NCBI GenBank assembly: GCA_947000775.1
Contig: CAMQGK010000048.1
Span: forward strand, 2,055,001-2,119,000
DNA length: 64,000 nucleotides
Source: Pterois miles
Taxonomy: Eukaryota; Chordata; Actinopteri; Perciformes; Scorpaenidae
Reading direction: 5' to 3'
Position numbers and translations under genes: made by a program
The notes under the pieces: model-generated
What the model was told of the DNA's origin: nothing
Seen by the model: only the letters and a program-made list of their open reading frames with translations
Database searches by the model: none
Shown here: piece after piece, positions 12,311 to 25,325 of the stretch
Layout of the letters: the number at the start of each line of letters is the position of its first letter
How positions within the stretch are numbered: the first letter of the stretch is position 1

Positions 12311-15300
12311 CTGGAAACCCTCAGGGTGCAGCAGCCACGCTATCAGAATGCATTTGCATACCGAAGAGGAGGATGTAGACCATGCTACGCTGTACACACA
12401 TAGATCCACCCTGACCCCTGACCTCAATGCCCTTCCCCCAGGTCTCACCCCATCCCACAGATGAGTTGATGCATTATTCCCCAGAGGTGGACGACCGGCC
12501 CTTTGTCCTGACAGAGGGCAGCCATCAGTACAGCAGATCATCCACCTCTTCTCTGGTGCAGGATTTCAACTGTAAAGAAGTCTAACTGTCTTTCTTCGTC
12601 AAGAAAAGTGACGCGTTGCAGAGGAGGTGACTTCAGCAACCTCCTCCCATGGACAACTCTACTGGAAGTCCACTGCAGTTGAAGAAAACCAGCATTGTTT
12701 TTTCCTCTTAGGTGCAGGTATCCAAACCTTATGTTAACTAAATATGGACTTCTGTAAACGGTGTCCACTGTACACTTCAGGAACCATACACCTCGTGTCC
12801 TCATATTCATTTTAAAGTTTACCAGTCATGAAGAGTACTACTCCATCTGTGAAAACAGCTGTATGTCTTCTGAATCAAAGGAATGCTATTGAGCTGCATT
12901 ATGGGAAAAGTGGGATCTAGTATTTCTGACCCATACTAAGGACTAAGTCAAGAACATCTCAACCTCTGCTGCACCGCTGGATGTAACTTTTACATCCTAA
13001 ATGAATTTACTAACCAAGCAAACTGTTGAAAGCTCTGGAAAAGGACCTGGAATTAAGATATCTTTTTAAAACTGCTGTTTCCACGGTCGAGAATGAACTA
13101 TAGCTCTCAATTTGAACAACTGAAGAGATGGACGGCATTGTTTTTAACATAAACGGTCAGTGGTAGCTGAATGGGGACTAATGAGCTGTGATGAGTACAG
13201 CGTTGACAGAAGTTGCTCTTTGTAGAGCTCTGTGCAGCAGCTTGATACAGACTGAAAGTTGTGACAAAAAGTTGCGAGACATGAGGTTGAACAAAGCAAA
13301 GCCCTGCTGTGCATACACACTCAACAGTTTGTGGGTCGCAGCGTGCACTGCTGCTACGTGGAAGATAGCAGAGGCATGTGGTTACTCCATCTCACTGAGA
13401 TCTGTGGTGGGCGGCCATTTTGGTTAAACCCATGTCGGTCTGAGCTGGGGGTTTCACTACCGCACCCTTCCTCCCCGCTACAGCTCCTCCCTCCTACAGC
13501 TACTATACAGTTTACAATGTTTGAATGCAGGTCACATGTGGACAAGCGTAGCTGCTGTCATGTAACATGACTAACCTGGATGGACTGTGTGTGTTTTACT
13601 GCACTTCCAGTGGGAGATATCACTGTGTGAAAGGCAGCAGTGTTTCTTGTGTTATCAGGGTGAAAATGGACAGCCACGGCTACATCTAACACGGTGGTGT
13701 GCCTGCAGCTATGGAAACAAAAGAGAAGATAGAAAGTATGATAGTGACACTCACCTATAGGTGAAGAACAGCAGCAGGAGCAGACCACGCAGCCATGGAA
13801 AGGAGAAAAAAATACAGAAGTTAGTCAAATGATCTTCATGCGCTCAGCACAACATCATAGCAAACTAATTGCACAATAAAGCCTCGGTTCACAAAGTGGT
13901 CATTTAGGGGGTTCCAGCAAAATGAGGAATAGCTTAATTTCACTTTAATTGAAATTATCCTCGTTAGGGCATGTGTAAGAGTTACTGTTCTCATCATTAC
14001 TATCATTCTCATCATTTCTATTTCCCCACAGAAAGTAAAGACTTTGTACATATGGGGCCTCTTCAGGTCTGTGTGACTACCTCGGCATTCAGGACATGAG
14101 AGCATTCAGGAGCTGACTTGTATAAAGCAATCAAAATACCATATTTTGTATGGTATGGGTTATGAGTTCTCTGTTAGCTAGTGAATTCAATCTGAGAGGT
14201 GGTTTATTTGAGTTTCTATTAATCAGCGCACACAATACACACATGAACTGAGATTTTCTTTTCTTCCTCCCTTTTCATTCAACCATCTCAAGATGGGTGG
14301 CTGCCTCTCTCAGTAGTGGTTTTATATTTTTTCCTGCACTTGGCTTAAGTGACACGGCAGAGGGGGGCTGTGAAATTCCAGACAGCCTCATTAAAGCGCA
14401 GTAATTGCTTTGCGAAGAGCGGCTCATAAAAAGGCTCCGCTGCCCCATCTCTTCCTATAAAAGGCAAGGAGGTAGCAGGGTATTGGGGGGGGTTATAGGG
14501 GTGCAGGATAAGGGGAACCCCAACTGTGTAAGTGTAGACGAAGGAGGTGGAGGAGAAGTGTTTATGGCAATGATGCCTCAAATTACCATCCCTCCATCTT
14601 TTACTTCAACAACATGAGTTTTGAGCAAGTCCCCAGGTTTCTACTAGAACATGTCTGTCTGAATATACCTGTACTTAGACTCTGTCTGAAATGCCCCGTT
14701 TTAGCGCCTGTCTTTTTAAAAAGCTGAGTCTGCTCTGATTGGCTTGTGAGAAAAATGTGGTGCACCTTTGTGAAGGTAGTTCTCTAGCTGTCAGCAGTAT
14801 ATGCTAATGAGCCTGCATGTGATATAGGATGGGGAGCCAAATCATTTCACAGTCTGTGGGTTGGCAGGCACTCCAGTTACCCACATTTATGAGCAAAATG
14901 ATATGTCCCCTTTAAATCATATTCTGAAAGTTGGAATATTCACTAGTAGCCAAATAATTTTCCGTTCATGTGAATGAGCCTTAAACATTAGTGCACTTGC
15001 TCTATGAGCCGGATGGATGAAATCTTTATCAAGGAGGTCAAACTTTCAGAGGAATGAAAAGGTCCCTTAAGACTTAACTCTCAGCTATGGGTTGCTCCAA
15101 CGCAGAAATATCAGTAGGCCTACTGGTTGTGGTATTGGCCTTGTACACACCCCGCCAAATACACACAAACAGATACCCACGCACGTGAGCACTAATGATT
15201 AATCATGCATACATGGTGGAATCACCCACACAGATTAGCTAACAAACAAAACACAATACACACCACTAATTCTTCCACGACTTTATCTTCTCTTCGGAGA

Positions 15301-16924
15301 AGTTGTAACCCCCAGCGCAATATGCCCCACTTCTTTCTTTCATTTTTTTTTTTCTGGCTTTCTGTCTCACAGAGCCCCGCTGACATCGCTCGCTCAGCAC
15401 ATAGCCAGAGGCCTGTTGGCAAAAAAAAGCGCCTTCTCCTTCATTGCACCACCTAATGAGGTAATAAGGGTGAAGCTTCACCAAATGTGTTTGTTTTTCA
15501 CACCCAAGCCCTGCTAAATGCTGTCGCCTGCAACCCACAGTTTGCACAATGATGCCAGTTGACAAACCACTTCTCCCATGCTAATGATGAGGCCATGTCG
15601 ACGCTATATCGGCTAAATTCATCTTTTCCTCTTGCAGTGCTTTTCAGAAATGCTCTCTAGAGTGGAAAAAAACGATGGAAAACAACTTACTATGAAAGTT
15701 TTGACTGGATGATATGAGCGAATTCCTGTTTCTCACAGTCTGGACACCTTTCTCTGTATGTAAGAAGCAATTAAAAGCTAAGTTTTCTTTTACACTGCAT
15801 TTCCAAAGCATAGCTGGGGGAGAACTGCTTTTCCTGAGGTTTGATGCAAAATATGTGTAGAAAAAGAAAACAATAGTGCAATGAGGGTAAATGAAATTTT
15901 GAGGCAGAAAAATCCCTCAGTAGGTTTCACTTTCACATGGCGATTAATCACTTAAGAAGATCTTGCCCCTGCCATTCCCCCCCCGCGCTGATGCTCATAA
16001 CAGGATTGGTCTGGCTAATGTCTCTCTACTTAACATATTTCAAGCTTTGGCTGAAAAGCGGCATGTTTTCATCTGAAAAGGCAGATGAATCACAAAGACA
16101 AAAGATGATAGTTCTTGACTTTCTCTTCTCTTGAGGGTGTGTTTTACCTCCCCCCTCATTTGCTTAGTTTTCCTCTCCACACAGCTTTCTCTGTATAGTC
16201 AGGGAGAGCTAGCAGGGGGTCCCCACTTTCTCTCCAGCTAAAGGGATTAGCTGTAATTGGGACAAAAGTACCATCCTGAAGCTTTTTTTAACCCTGGGCC
16301 TCCCTCTTTAGCAGGCAGCTAGCTACTGTCTGCTCCTCGCCAAGCATCTTATCAACTCGTTTTGAATTTCAGTCACAGGAGAACAACGTCCTCCACGACG
16401 CTCGCATTTAGACACCTCTGGTAGGAATCCTTCAGTGGTTTTGTGTCTGAGGTTAAGACTACATGTCGGACTGGGGAACCACTTCATTTATCTGACCTTT
16501 CCACTGCCCCAGCTGTTTATTCTGTCTTGTCTAGCTCTGGTGGCGCTGAGAATGCTCACATGTTTCCTTTCTCACTCTCTTATCTGACATGTCTGCGAGG
16601 CTTCGCCGCCTATGAAAGTGATGTCACTCAGACTGGTGTAGAAGGCTGAGGAAGTGTCAGAAAAGTGTAAGAGGATGCAAGCTGGCAAACGTTTCTGCAT
16701 GTTATCTATTTTAAGTCTCATAGAGCAGTTCTTCACTGTCGTCAGCTGTTTTGAAACTGGATGTGTATTGAATGCTGCAGCAACATCCTCCATGTAACCT
16801 TCAGCAAGCGTTCCGCTGCAAGAAATCAATAAATGATGAAGAAGAAGGGCTGGCTATTTGGCAGGTGACTACATTTGTCAAGATGCTTAGGTCAGTTGCA
16901 TCTTGGGATGACGACCCACTGACA

Positions 16925-16993
16925 CAGTTGTTGCAGCTCTCAGTCCTTCTTGTTGCAGTACCATAGAAGCACAACTGAGAGCTGCAAAAACTG
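16925..16993. repeat. Short hairpin: 20-nt arms, 29-nt loop
   Basis: TTGCAGCTCTCAGT and its exact reverse complement ACTGAGAGCTGCAA flank a 29-base loop. After one mismatch the stem extends five pairs outward (CAGTT/AACTG), and a CTT/AAG pairing extends it inward. The size is pre-miRNA-like, but I do not recognise a known miRNA seed. Confidence 0.8.
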
Positions 16994-18525
16994 CACACAT
17001 GATGGACATGTGTACACAAAGGATAAGGGTCCAGAAGCCCTGAGCTCAAACACATCAAACAGATGCCACAGGCAACTTCTGACCTTATCCTGTTCGAGGA
17101 GGAATCAAACTGCAGTCCTAAAGTGAGGACGAAGAGACAAAACAGAAGTCCTACTTCTTCCACCACCTAAACTCACCCCCAGAGAGCCCCATTAAACAGT
17201 ACAAAAGTCAGGCTTACTGGGCTGACTTTATGGCTACCAGATGGCATGAAGGGGGCCTGGGCTGCCTCTGAACTAGCCTCTACCCCTGTAAAACAGTGAC
17301 CAGTTGACCCTGGAGCCATATAAACCTGGCGTCTAAGACAACAAGACTCCAGCCAACAAGACACGCCACTCCGGTTAAGTCACCTGAGGAGGCCGGATTG
17401 TCGGCATTAGACTTCCAGTCCTCTCCCCAGAGTTCACATTATGAGGGTAGATGTCTTGGTGGCTGCACTATTCATAAGGAGAGTAGTAGTCTTGGAATCA
17501 GATTTTAAGTATAGCTGACAAGTTTTTGCAGCAAGCAAACTCACCATTTTCACCATCTACCCTTGTTCTGCAATTAGAGAAGACACTCATTCTGCAGTGC
17601 CAAGCCGATCACATTGCCCATGTCATGTATGTATTGTCATGTAATAACAGAGAACCATACAATCGGGTTTCCACTTTATTACGAATCCTAATGATGCCAA
17701 CTGAGGGAAAAAGTTGTATCTGACACAGCCTTGCCTGTGACGGCTCATTTCTAGGTGTCACAGAAGGTTCACGACCCTTCATGACCTCACGACAGAACAG
17801 CCATGGCCACCTCTTGACTGGCTTTATGGTCTGGACCACTGTAAAAATAGAACAAAAAGGAACGGGGGGTTGGGGGGGGTGCTGGGTGGCAATTACGTCT
17901 GGCCTTTAGAAATGCAGGCTCACTCTACAAACACTACCTTGAGAAGTAATCAAGGGAGGGACACTTAAAGGCTTAATTGTGCCAAATGTCCTTTAATGAC
18001 CAGAAGTCACAGCCCTTCTTTAGTTTTAACACCCAGAGAGCCCGAGAAAGGTCAGAGAGGGGTCAGGGTGAATAACAGAAAGGCCAGCAGAAAGTTTGGG
18101 ATGCATCCAGAGCTGCTAACAGCAGCGCAGCCCTCTTGGGTAGGGCTGGGAGGTTAAAACTGAGGACCTTAGAAAGAAGCTGTTGTGGCTTCTGAGAAGA
18201 GGAGGCGTGGAGGCCAGAGTATTCATGGCCAAGGGTACATCGAGGGAAAAAACTAATAGCAGTGTTTACAAAATGGATTCCTTTGCAGAGTGAGCAAATG
18301 AGGAACTGTGGTTTGACGATGGTGTCAGGCCCGGCTGTTGGGTAAGATGTGATCTGGCTGCATGGACATCAGTAAAGGTTAAAGAACCAGGATGAATCTT
18401 TATGTCGATGATAGCCTGTTTGTGTTGTCACACTCTCTTTTGTCCCTCCTGTTCTCCTAATTTCCCTCCTTTCCTCTCACATCTGGAAAGCAGGACTGGT
18501 CTCTCTGCCATTCCCCCATGCATGC

Positions 18526-18575
18526 ACACACACACCACACACACACACACACACAGACACACACACAAACACACA
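18526..18575. repeat. Imperfect CA repeat
   Basis: CA dinucleotides interrupted by ACC, GAC and AAC. Confidence 0.93.
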
Positions 18576-21500
18576 CTGACGTCATGTAGATCGCTCTGCC
18601 TGATGGAAAGCATATGAGCCTAGAAAGGAACATTGGAGGAAGGGGGTGTTGTCACCAGAACACACAAGTTATCTGCCAGAACTCAAGTGAAACTCACTTT
18701 TTCCAGGACTTTTTTTTCATCATACAACACTGCTGCTGCTTTAAGAAGGCTGGACATCAGATTCTGCCTTTGCAGAATGCAATGTAATCACTACAGAACC
18801 AGGTAGATACAAGTATTTCGTCCCTTGCGAGCAATTTTAGCATAAAATGGAAAGCTATGCTTCAATGAGAAATCCGACCATCTGTAATTCTATAGATGTG
18901 GCCAAGTCTGATGTTTCTACCAATCAGTGCATCCTATCAGTGGTGGTTGACAATGATTGCTCTTCATGGTTTTTGATAAAAGGCCAATGATTGTGGCTAC
19001 AGCATTTAGCTATACATAAGTAAGTAGTTGTGTGGAACAGAGCAGAGTTATTTTGCACTCCTCCCCCTTCCAAAACAGTGCAGGGGATGTTGAAAAACTG
19101 TTCTTGGCTCTGGCAGGACAATTTGTTGACAAGTTGCCTGCTTCCCCTCCATTCATTGGCTAACTCTTTCCATGGCTGCACCAATATCTGAGCCAAAACA
19201 AACGCCCTGGTGCAGCTGTGCTCGACCACCACCATCACGACTTACAACTGGAAGCAGTCCATGTGGGGGATGTGGAGAGTGTTGCCTGAAACAATTTGAC
19301 CTCTTAGATGTTATCTCTGTCATTTCTGATGAACTCACATCCCACCGAAACTCTAATATAGAGTTGCTGTTTTTGGATCTTCTTAATTGCACTGTAAACC
19401 TCATTCTGCATTTGTCTCGTCCCCTCTTCCTTCCTTGTATGTATCTTTTGATTTAAACTCAGCCCTGTAACACCATGCTGGTGCCACCTGCCACCAGGAA
19501 AAAGCTGAGAAGGCTTGAAATGATCAGTCACGCAAACACACGCACATAGCCTTGCACACACTCCCACACTCACATACACCAACCATAGGCATATGTGCTG
19601 TGCATCTAAACAAGAATGGGTAGTAAACAACAGCACCCACTCGTATAACAGTGAGAACAAAACAGCAAAAACAAGAATCCGATTAAAGCAGCGAGCGGGG
19701 TGAGGTGGCGCTGGAAATGAATTGTGCGTACTTTGCAGTTGGTATATAAGCCCTTTCGTGCTGAGGGGCGATTACCTAGTTTGCAGCGCTGGTAAGCTGA
19801 AAAGCAGCTTGGAGAGAGTTTTTAAAGACGCAGCAGTGGTGGCAGCCTGTCCTCTCTCCCCCCTGACCAGCATGGGCTGGCCTCGCAAGGCTGCTTAAAA
19901 GGACCACATAGAGGTGCAACGCACCAAATTTACAGATCCAATATGAGCGCAGTGTTGAGTGAAGTAGGTCAGCCGATACAAATAGGTCTCCCATACACAT
20001 GATGGGCCTCCCACAGACAGAGCATCAGTTTACGTTGTCTAAACACTGAAGTAAAAGATAAGAATGTGAAAACATAATATAATGAGCTTGTCAGGATTCT
20101 TGGCAGCTGGTTTGGTGTTGTTCTAACACTGCAGACAGCACCAGTTCACTCCTCTGAGCTCCAAACAGGGTATGGCCACAAGAGGAAACTGCTCTATTTT
20201 TGAGGCTGCTGCTGACCTTTGTCACTTTTCTCCTCTGGAGAATAAAGACAAGTGCGGACCGGAAATGGACCGGACTATTCCGGAGCTGCCACAAACTCCA
20301 AGGAAAACTGCAAAGAGCCTGAAGAGATGGGAAGCCTCGGGATGCTTCAGACTAGGTGGTATGGTGCAATTTGAATCAACAGAATAGCACTTCATGGAGA
20401 AGTTCAATACCTCCCATACACTGCATTAACACTGACAAGCACTTTTTTGAAGCATGAGTGTTTAGTGAAGCTGACCACTAATTTAATTTTAATAGTACAC
20501 CAACATTTTCAAGTGAAACTGCTGATGGATTCTAGTTTTAAAACATCTTTAAAGCTGAATACGTTGCAGTTCCACACCATTTAGAGCCCCATGCGAAGGG
20601 CCTCAAAGAACATGTTGCTGCCAATTTAATCTTTCAGGTTGCAAAGTAACCTTAAAAAACAACATTAGGGGTGTTTGTGAACTCCTGAAAGACCCAGTCA
20701 CAGAAAATAGCCATCTAATAGATCTCTTTATGCTTTGCACTATAGTAAAATGAGGTGATGACCAAAAAACCCAGCAGGATTATATATCATGCATACTGTA
20801 TATGCCTTAACAACTCTTACATAAGACTCTCAAACAATGGCGTTGCTCGCCCTGCTATCTTTGTGTGTCCTAACCGGAAAGAATAGAGAGGAAAGAGAGA
20901 GAGAGAGAAAGGGGGGATTAGGGGGAGGGATGTAGGCAGTGGCCCACATCTGGGTAATTGGGGTTGACAGGCCTTGGATCATCCCTCCCAACAACAGGAC
21001 CTCTGAAAGATGGACAGGGGCGAGGGTTGCCCCAACCGTATGTTTATCAGGTGTGTGACGCAGCAGGACTGGAGTTACATGGTAGCAAGCTAGAATCCCA
21101 GTAAGTGTCTCAATGAACAATGGCCTTGTTTGTGTGTGTGTGTGTGTGTGTGAAAATCTACTGCCCCTGCAGGATAGCACATTCACACATACTGTAAATG
21201 CTCTGTTCCCACCTGCCCTGTGAAACATAAAACATGGTAAAAAAAAAAAAGAAAGTATTCTTGCCCTCTGCTCCCTGCTGGCGTACATCCAGCAGCAGGT
21301 TGGCAGGTTAAACTGGGCCCTCCAGACTCCTCACTGATGATGGTTTGGCATCCAACAATGCACTGAGCAGGAAACATCATGTTTTATTAAGTGAACCGTT
21401 GGCTGCACATTCCCCTTCCTCAGATGGTTATTTGTAAAGGAGCAGATACTAAAATGGAAAAAAAGATGTTTTCCCATTTAATCCTAAATTTTATAGATAA

Positions 21501-21634
21501 CAGATATGTACATTTTTATTCCTGTCCCGTTGTACAGCATGGAGGCAAACGGTACCACTGTCTGCCATAAAGCCACTGTGAAATTGTTCAGTTCAGCTCC
21601 ACTGAGGTAGGCATGCTGGGACCCTGTGCGTGTG

Positions 21635-21636
<2 letters not shown>

Positions 21637-21692
<56 letters not shown>
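21637..21692. repeat. (GT)28 microsatellite
   Basis: Uninterrupted TG dinucleotides, followed about 90 bp downstream by a GA-rich tract and a short (GATG)n. Confidence 0.98.
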
Positions 21693-21697
<5 letters not shown>

Positions 21698-24600
21698 GTG
21701 TGTTCAAGTGAACTGTGCAGCATGGGCGGTGAGGCACACTGTGATGCAGGGAAAAAGGAGAGAGAAAAAAGACAGCAAGAGAAGAATGGATGAGAGAGAG
21801 GGGAGAGAGAGAGGGGCGGGGCAGAGCGAGTGAGCGAGGGATGGATGGATGGATGGGAAAGAGAAAGAGAACAGAGAGACGCTCTGGTCAGGCACGCGAT
21901 GCTTGGCTGGAATCAGGTCAGGCCCACATGAGGCCTTCCTCACCAACACACTCAACAAAAAGGGTTTCCACACAGCAGAGAACACTGCTGCTGGCTCGCA
22001 CTACATTATACAGTACGGTGCTGTACACAACGATTTAAAGGAGCAGTCAAATATTTTCAGATTAGAGTTAGACACGATTAGAGAGAATATTGAAAAGTGT
22101 CAAGAATCAAAAGCTTGGTCAGCATCATACTTAATTGCACACTGATGTATCGAGCAGTTTGGCATGCTTAGTTTTTGTTTTGGTATCAGTGGCGAAATTC
22201 ATGTAACATTGTCGCTTTTATCCAATGCTGCTCAGCCTTAGATGTTGCTTGATATATTTTTCACTCTTCAAAAAGCTAGGTTAGCAGTTTCCCAACGTTT
22301 CCAGACTCCGAGCTAAGCTTGGCTAAACAGGCACAGAGATGAAAATTACATGGACTCCAGTACGAAGAGCATTCCCAAAACACTGCAGTGCAGGGCTGCG
22401 TCTCATGGAAATGCTGCCTAACTGAGTCAAAAGTAATACAAAACTGTTAATGTTTTATGTTGTGTCTGGTTAGCTAGCAAGCCAACAATGTTGACTGGGC
22501 TTGATATCAAACGTCAACACATTTTGCATACGAACAGAAACATGTCCAGGTACAGAAAATCCTGTAGCCATAATCCAGCTGCACGTATTAAAATGGCCCC
22601 AGAATCCAAACAACTCAAACAAATCAGTTCTAGCTGTTGGTAAGAATACTTGTGATTCTTCCCAACTCTAAGCTAGCAGATTTCAGCCACTGTCGCTCGG
22701 CTAAACATGTCCTGAAATTGTCTTTAATTTCCTCTGACTCACAGTAAGACAGCAAACCAGGATTTCTCACAAACTAATGATTACTTTCATTATAAACTAA
22801 TTTATATTCTTCTGTGTTTAATCTAAAGCTAAAAGTGTGGGAAATGGCCACCACAAGTTTCCTTGAAAAACAGAACAGTCAATCCTTATATATGCAATGC
22901 TGGAACTGCATATTGCATATACTGTATATTAAAAATGATTCATTTGATTATTAAAACAAAATGATGTGGACTTTTAATATGGTGTTCTGATGCTCGGTTT
23001 TGAACCCACTTCTTCACAGAGTAGTGACAGTGTGGAGCTCCACTGTTCTCTGGCCTCAAACTTTCATACAGGACACACACAGAGTTGAGCCACATCACAT
23101 CCACCAGCACTGGTTTTTATTTATTGGATGTCTCTGTTGTGTCTAAACTGAATAAGCAAATGGAAGTTATGTCTTTGGTACTGAAAAGACAAATTATCCA
23201 CGAAGTACAGTGTTTCTGGGTGTTTACACTGAGTGACTCAGAAATGTGGTGGGTGTATTGAAGTAAGACGTACTCAGCAGTCAGTGGAGCAGCTTCGACG
23301 TAAGGTGAGGAATGTGACACTCCAAGTGTGTTGCTAAAAGTAGATGACATCCTGCTCTCACGCACAAACCCATACACATATATAGACAGTACTACCATCC
23401 CAAACACGTTTGAAAGAGAATCGCTGCGTGCACCTTCGGGCCCTCCACATTACCACCTCCTCAGTTCTGGGCGGGCTAATTGCTGGCCCCGTCGCTCTTA
23501 GGTCTCCTGACGAGGATGTGTCGTGCTGACCACTAACCGAACTGGCTACTGCTTTAATTACAGCCGCCTTCCAGAGCAGACCCCCCAGCCTCTCCCCACC
23601 TTGCACCTCCACCGCGCTCTTTGACGGACAGTTGACCCCAAGCCCCCATCTCACCTTACCGGAAACAGGAGCTGGCAGCTGGCGGGCTGATCGGCAACCA
23701 GAGAGCATATAGTGGCTTGGACTAGACTTCTCAACATGACACTATCTGCTTTTGTACTATGTAGAGCGTCTTTTCTGAATCTGGGTGGGAACCGGAGGGC
23801 GGGCGTTACACTTCTGGGACAACGTAGACCCAGCACTGTGAGCCAGGGAACGTCATCATCAGCGGTAACCACTGTATGAGCGTTGCACAGTATGGCGGCA
23901 GTTAGCTAGCCAATGGGACACACACAGCTTCCATTCAAGATGGGATCAAATGAAGCACTCTGTTGGTATTACTATTACTTAAAAAGTACTGGTATTGGCA
24001 CTGGAACAAGTCCTAAAAAAGATGCATGTGTTTGGAAAGTAGTAACCATACAACAATATAACGATAAACAAGACATAGATTATACGGCACGAGTTGTGTG
24101 AGTTTATAAATGGAAGTTTTGATATAGTTTTGCTTTTGTCACAGAGCCCACATTAACTTCAATTCATCAACTTTTGTTACTCCTTTAGCAGTATCTCCAC
24201 TTTTTGTGGGGATTCAGTTTTTTTTATGTGAGAATTGGCTGATTTGATCTGTTTTGTAACAGTGTGGATTATAAAATTATCTGAAGTCATAACTTTTTGC
24301 TATTTCGCGAACATAATAATCCAGACATTGATTGGTTGATTGATTGAATATCTCCTACTGAAGTATGATATGTTTGAGCAACCGGCACTGTTACTATTTC
24401 AAATACAGTGATATTACAGTAACCTGCAAATGCACACAGCAGTTGCTTTTGTTGAATCATGTGAAACCTTTTGGTGAGGCCCACCGCTATTCCCTGACTC
24501 ATTATTAGTCATCATTTTCTCACCCTGAGCTGCTAATATGACAAACTGTTGGAAAAGTCTATTACTATCAGATCACAAAAGTCTATTACTATCAGGGTGG

Positions 24601-24888
24601 ACTTTATCTCATCATTTTTCTTTTATTTATTTTGATCAACCGAAATCACAAAAAGGCAATGACTCATTTTAAGAGGTCTGAGAAATATAATAACAGCACT
24701 GAGAAATTAATGAGTAGGCTGATCATTATCAAACAAAAATGTTGGGCACATGAGGCACATGACGGACAGACCAATGTGATTTTTATCCAGCAAACGCAGA
24801 TAAGCTAATAAAAGGTACTTTCTGAGGTTTATCTTCTGTTGCAGTGAAACAACTCATGTGTGTCTCTTGTGTGAGTCATGTTAGCAGC

Positions 24889-24937
24889 AGGAGCGGCAGC
24901 AGCAGCGGCAGCAGCAGCGGCAGCAGCAGCGGCAGCG
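24889..24937. repeat. (CGGCAGCAGCAG)n trinucleotide-type repeat
   Basis: About 49 bp of AGC triplets with regular CGG interruptions, giving a 12-bp higher-order unit. The polyalanine or polyserine frames are artefacts of the repeat; no surrounding coding exon is evident. Confidence 0.92.
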
Positions 24938-25123
24938 GCGCCCAAGTTCGTCCCACCAGCCAGCCAGCCAGGAAGCAGTCTTGCCCATTCCGATTTAGTC
25001 CAAGAAAACTGCATTTGCTTAGCAACCACATTACCGCTCCAATCACAGCAGCAGCATTTGGGATAATGTAGGGCCAGAGCGCTGTGCTGAGCTGTGTGCT
25101 GTGTGGAGGCGGTGCATTAGACT

Positions 25124-25125
<2 letters not shown>

Positions 25126-25177
<52 letters not shown>
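25126..25177. repeat. (CA)26 microsatellite
   Basis: Uninterrupted CA dinucleotides; a (GA)13 tract follows at 25,299-25,325. Confidence 0.98.
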
Positions 25178-25179
<2 letters not shown>

Positions 25180-25298
25180 CTGATGCCTCTCTCACTTAAT
25201 GCTGCAGCTCTCTCCAAGCATGAAAGGAAGAGGGAGAGTAGGTTTTTTTCACACAAGACTGCCTCGCCTTAATGCTCAAGCTCGTGCATAGCCCACTT

Positions 25299-25325
25299 AG
25301 AGAGAGAGAGAGAGAGAGAGAGAGA
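25299..25325. repeat. (AG)13 microsatellite
   Basis: Uninterrupted AG dinucleotides. Confidence 0.96.

Noticed and set aside
16801..17166. Cys-rich minus-strand frame with a hydrophobic N-terminus, resembling a secreted peptide
   Set aside because: Cysteine spacing fits no family I know, and the hairpin lies inside it. Not enough to call a gene.
24829..25071. Polyalanine/polyserine frames on both strands
   Set aside because: Product of the AGC/CGG repeat; no flanking coding conservation visible.
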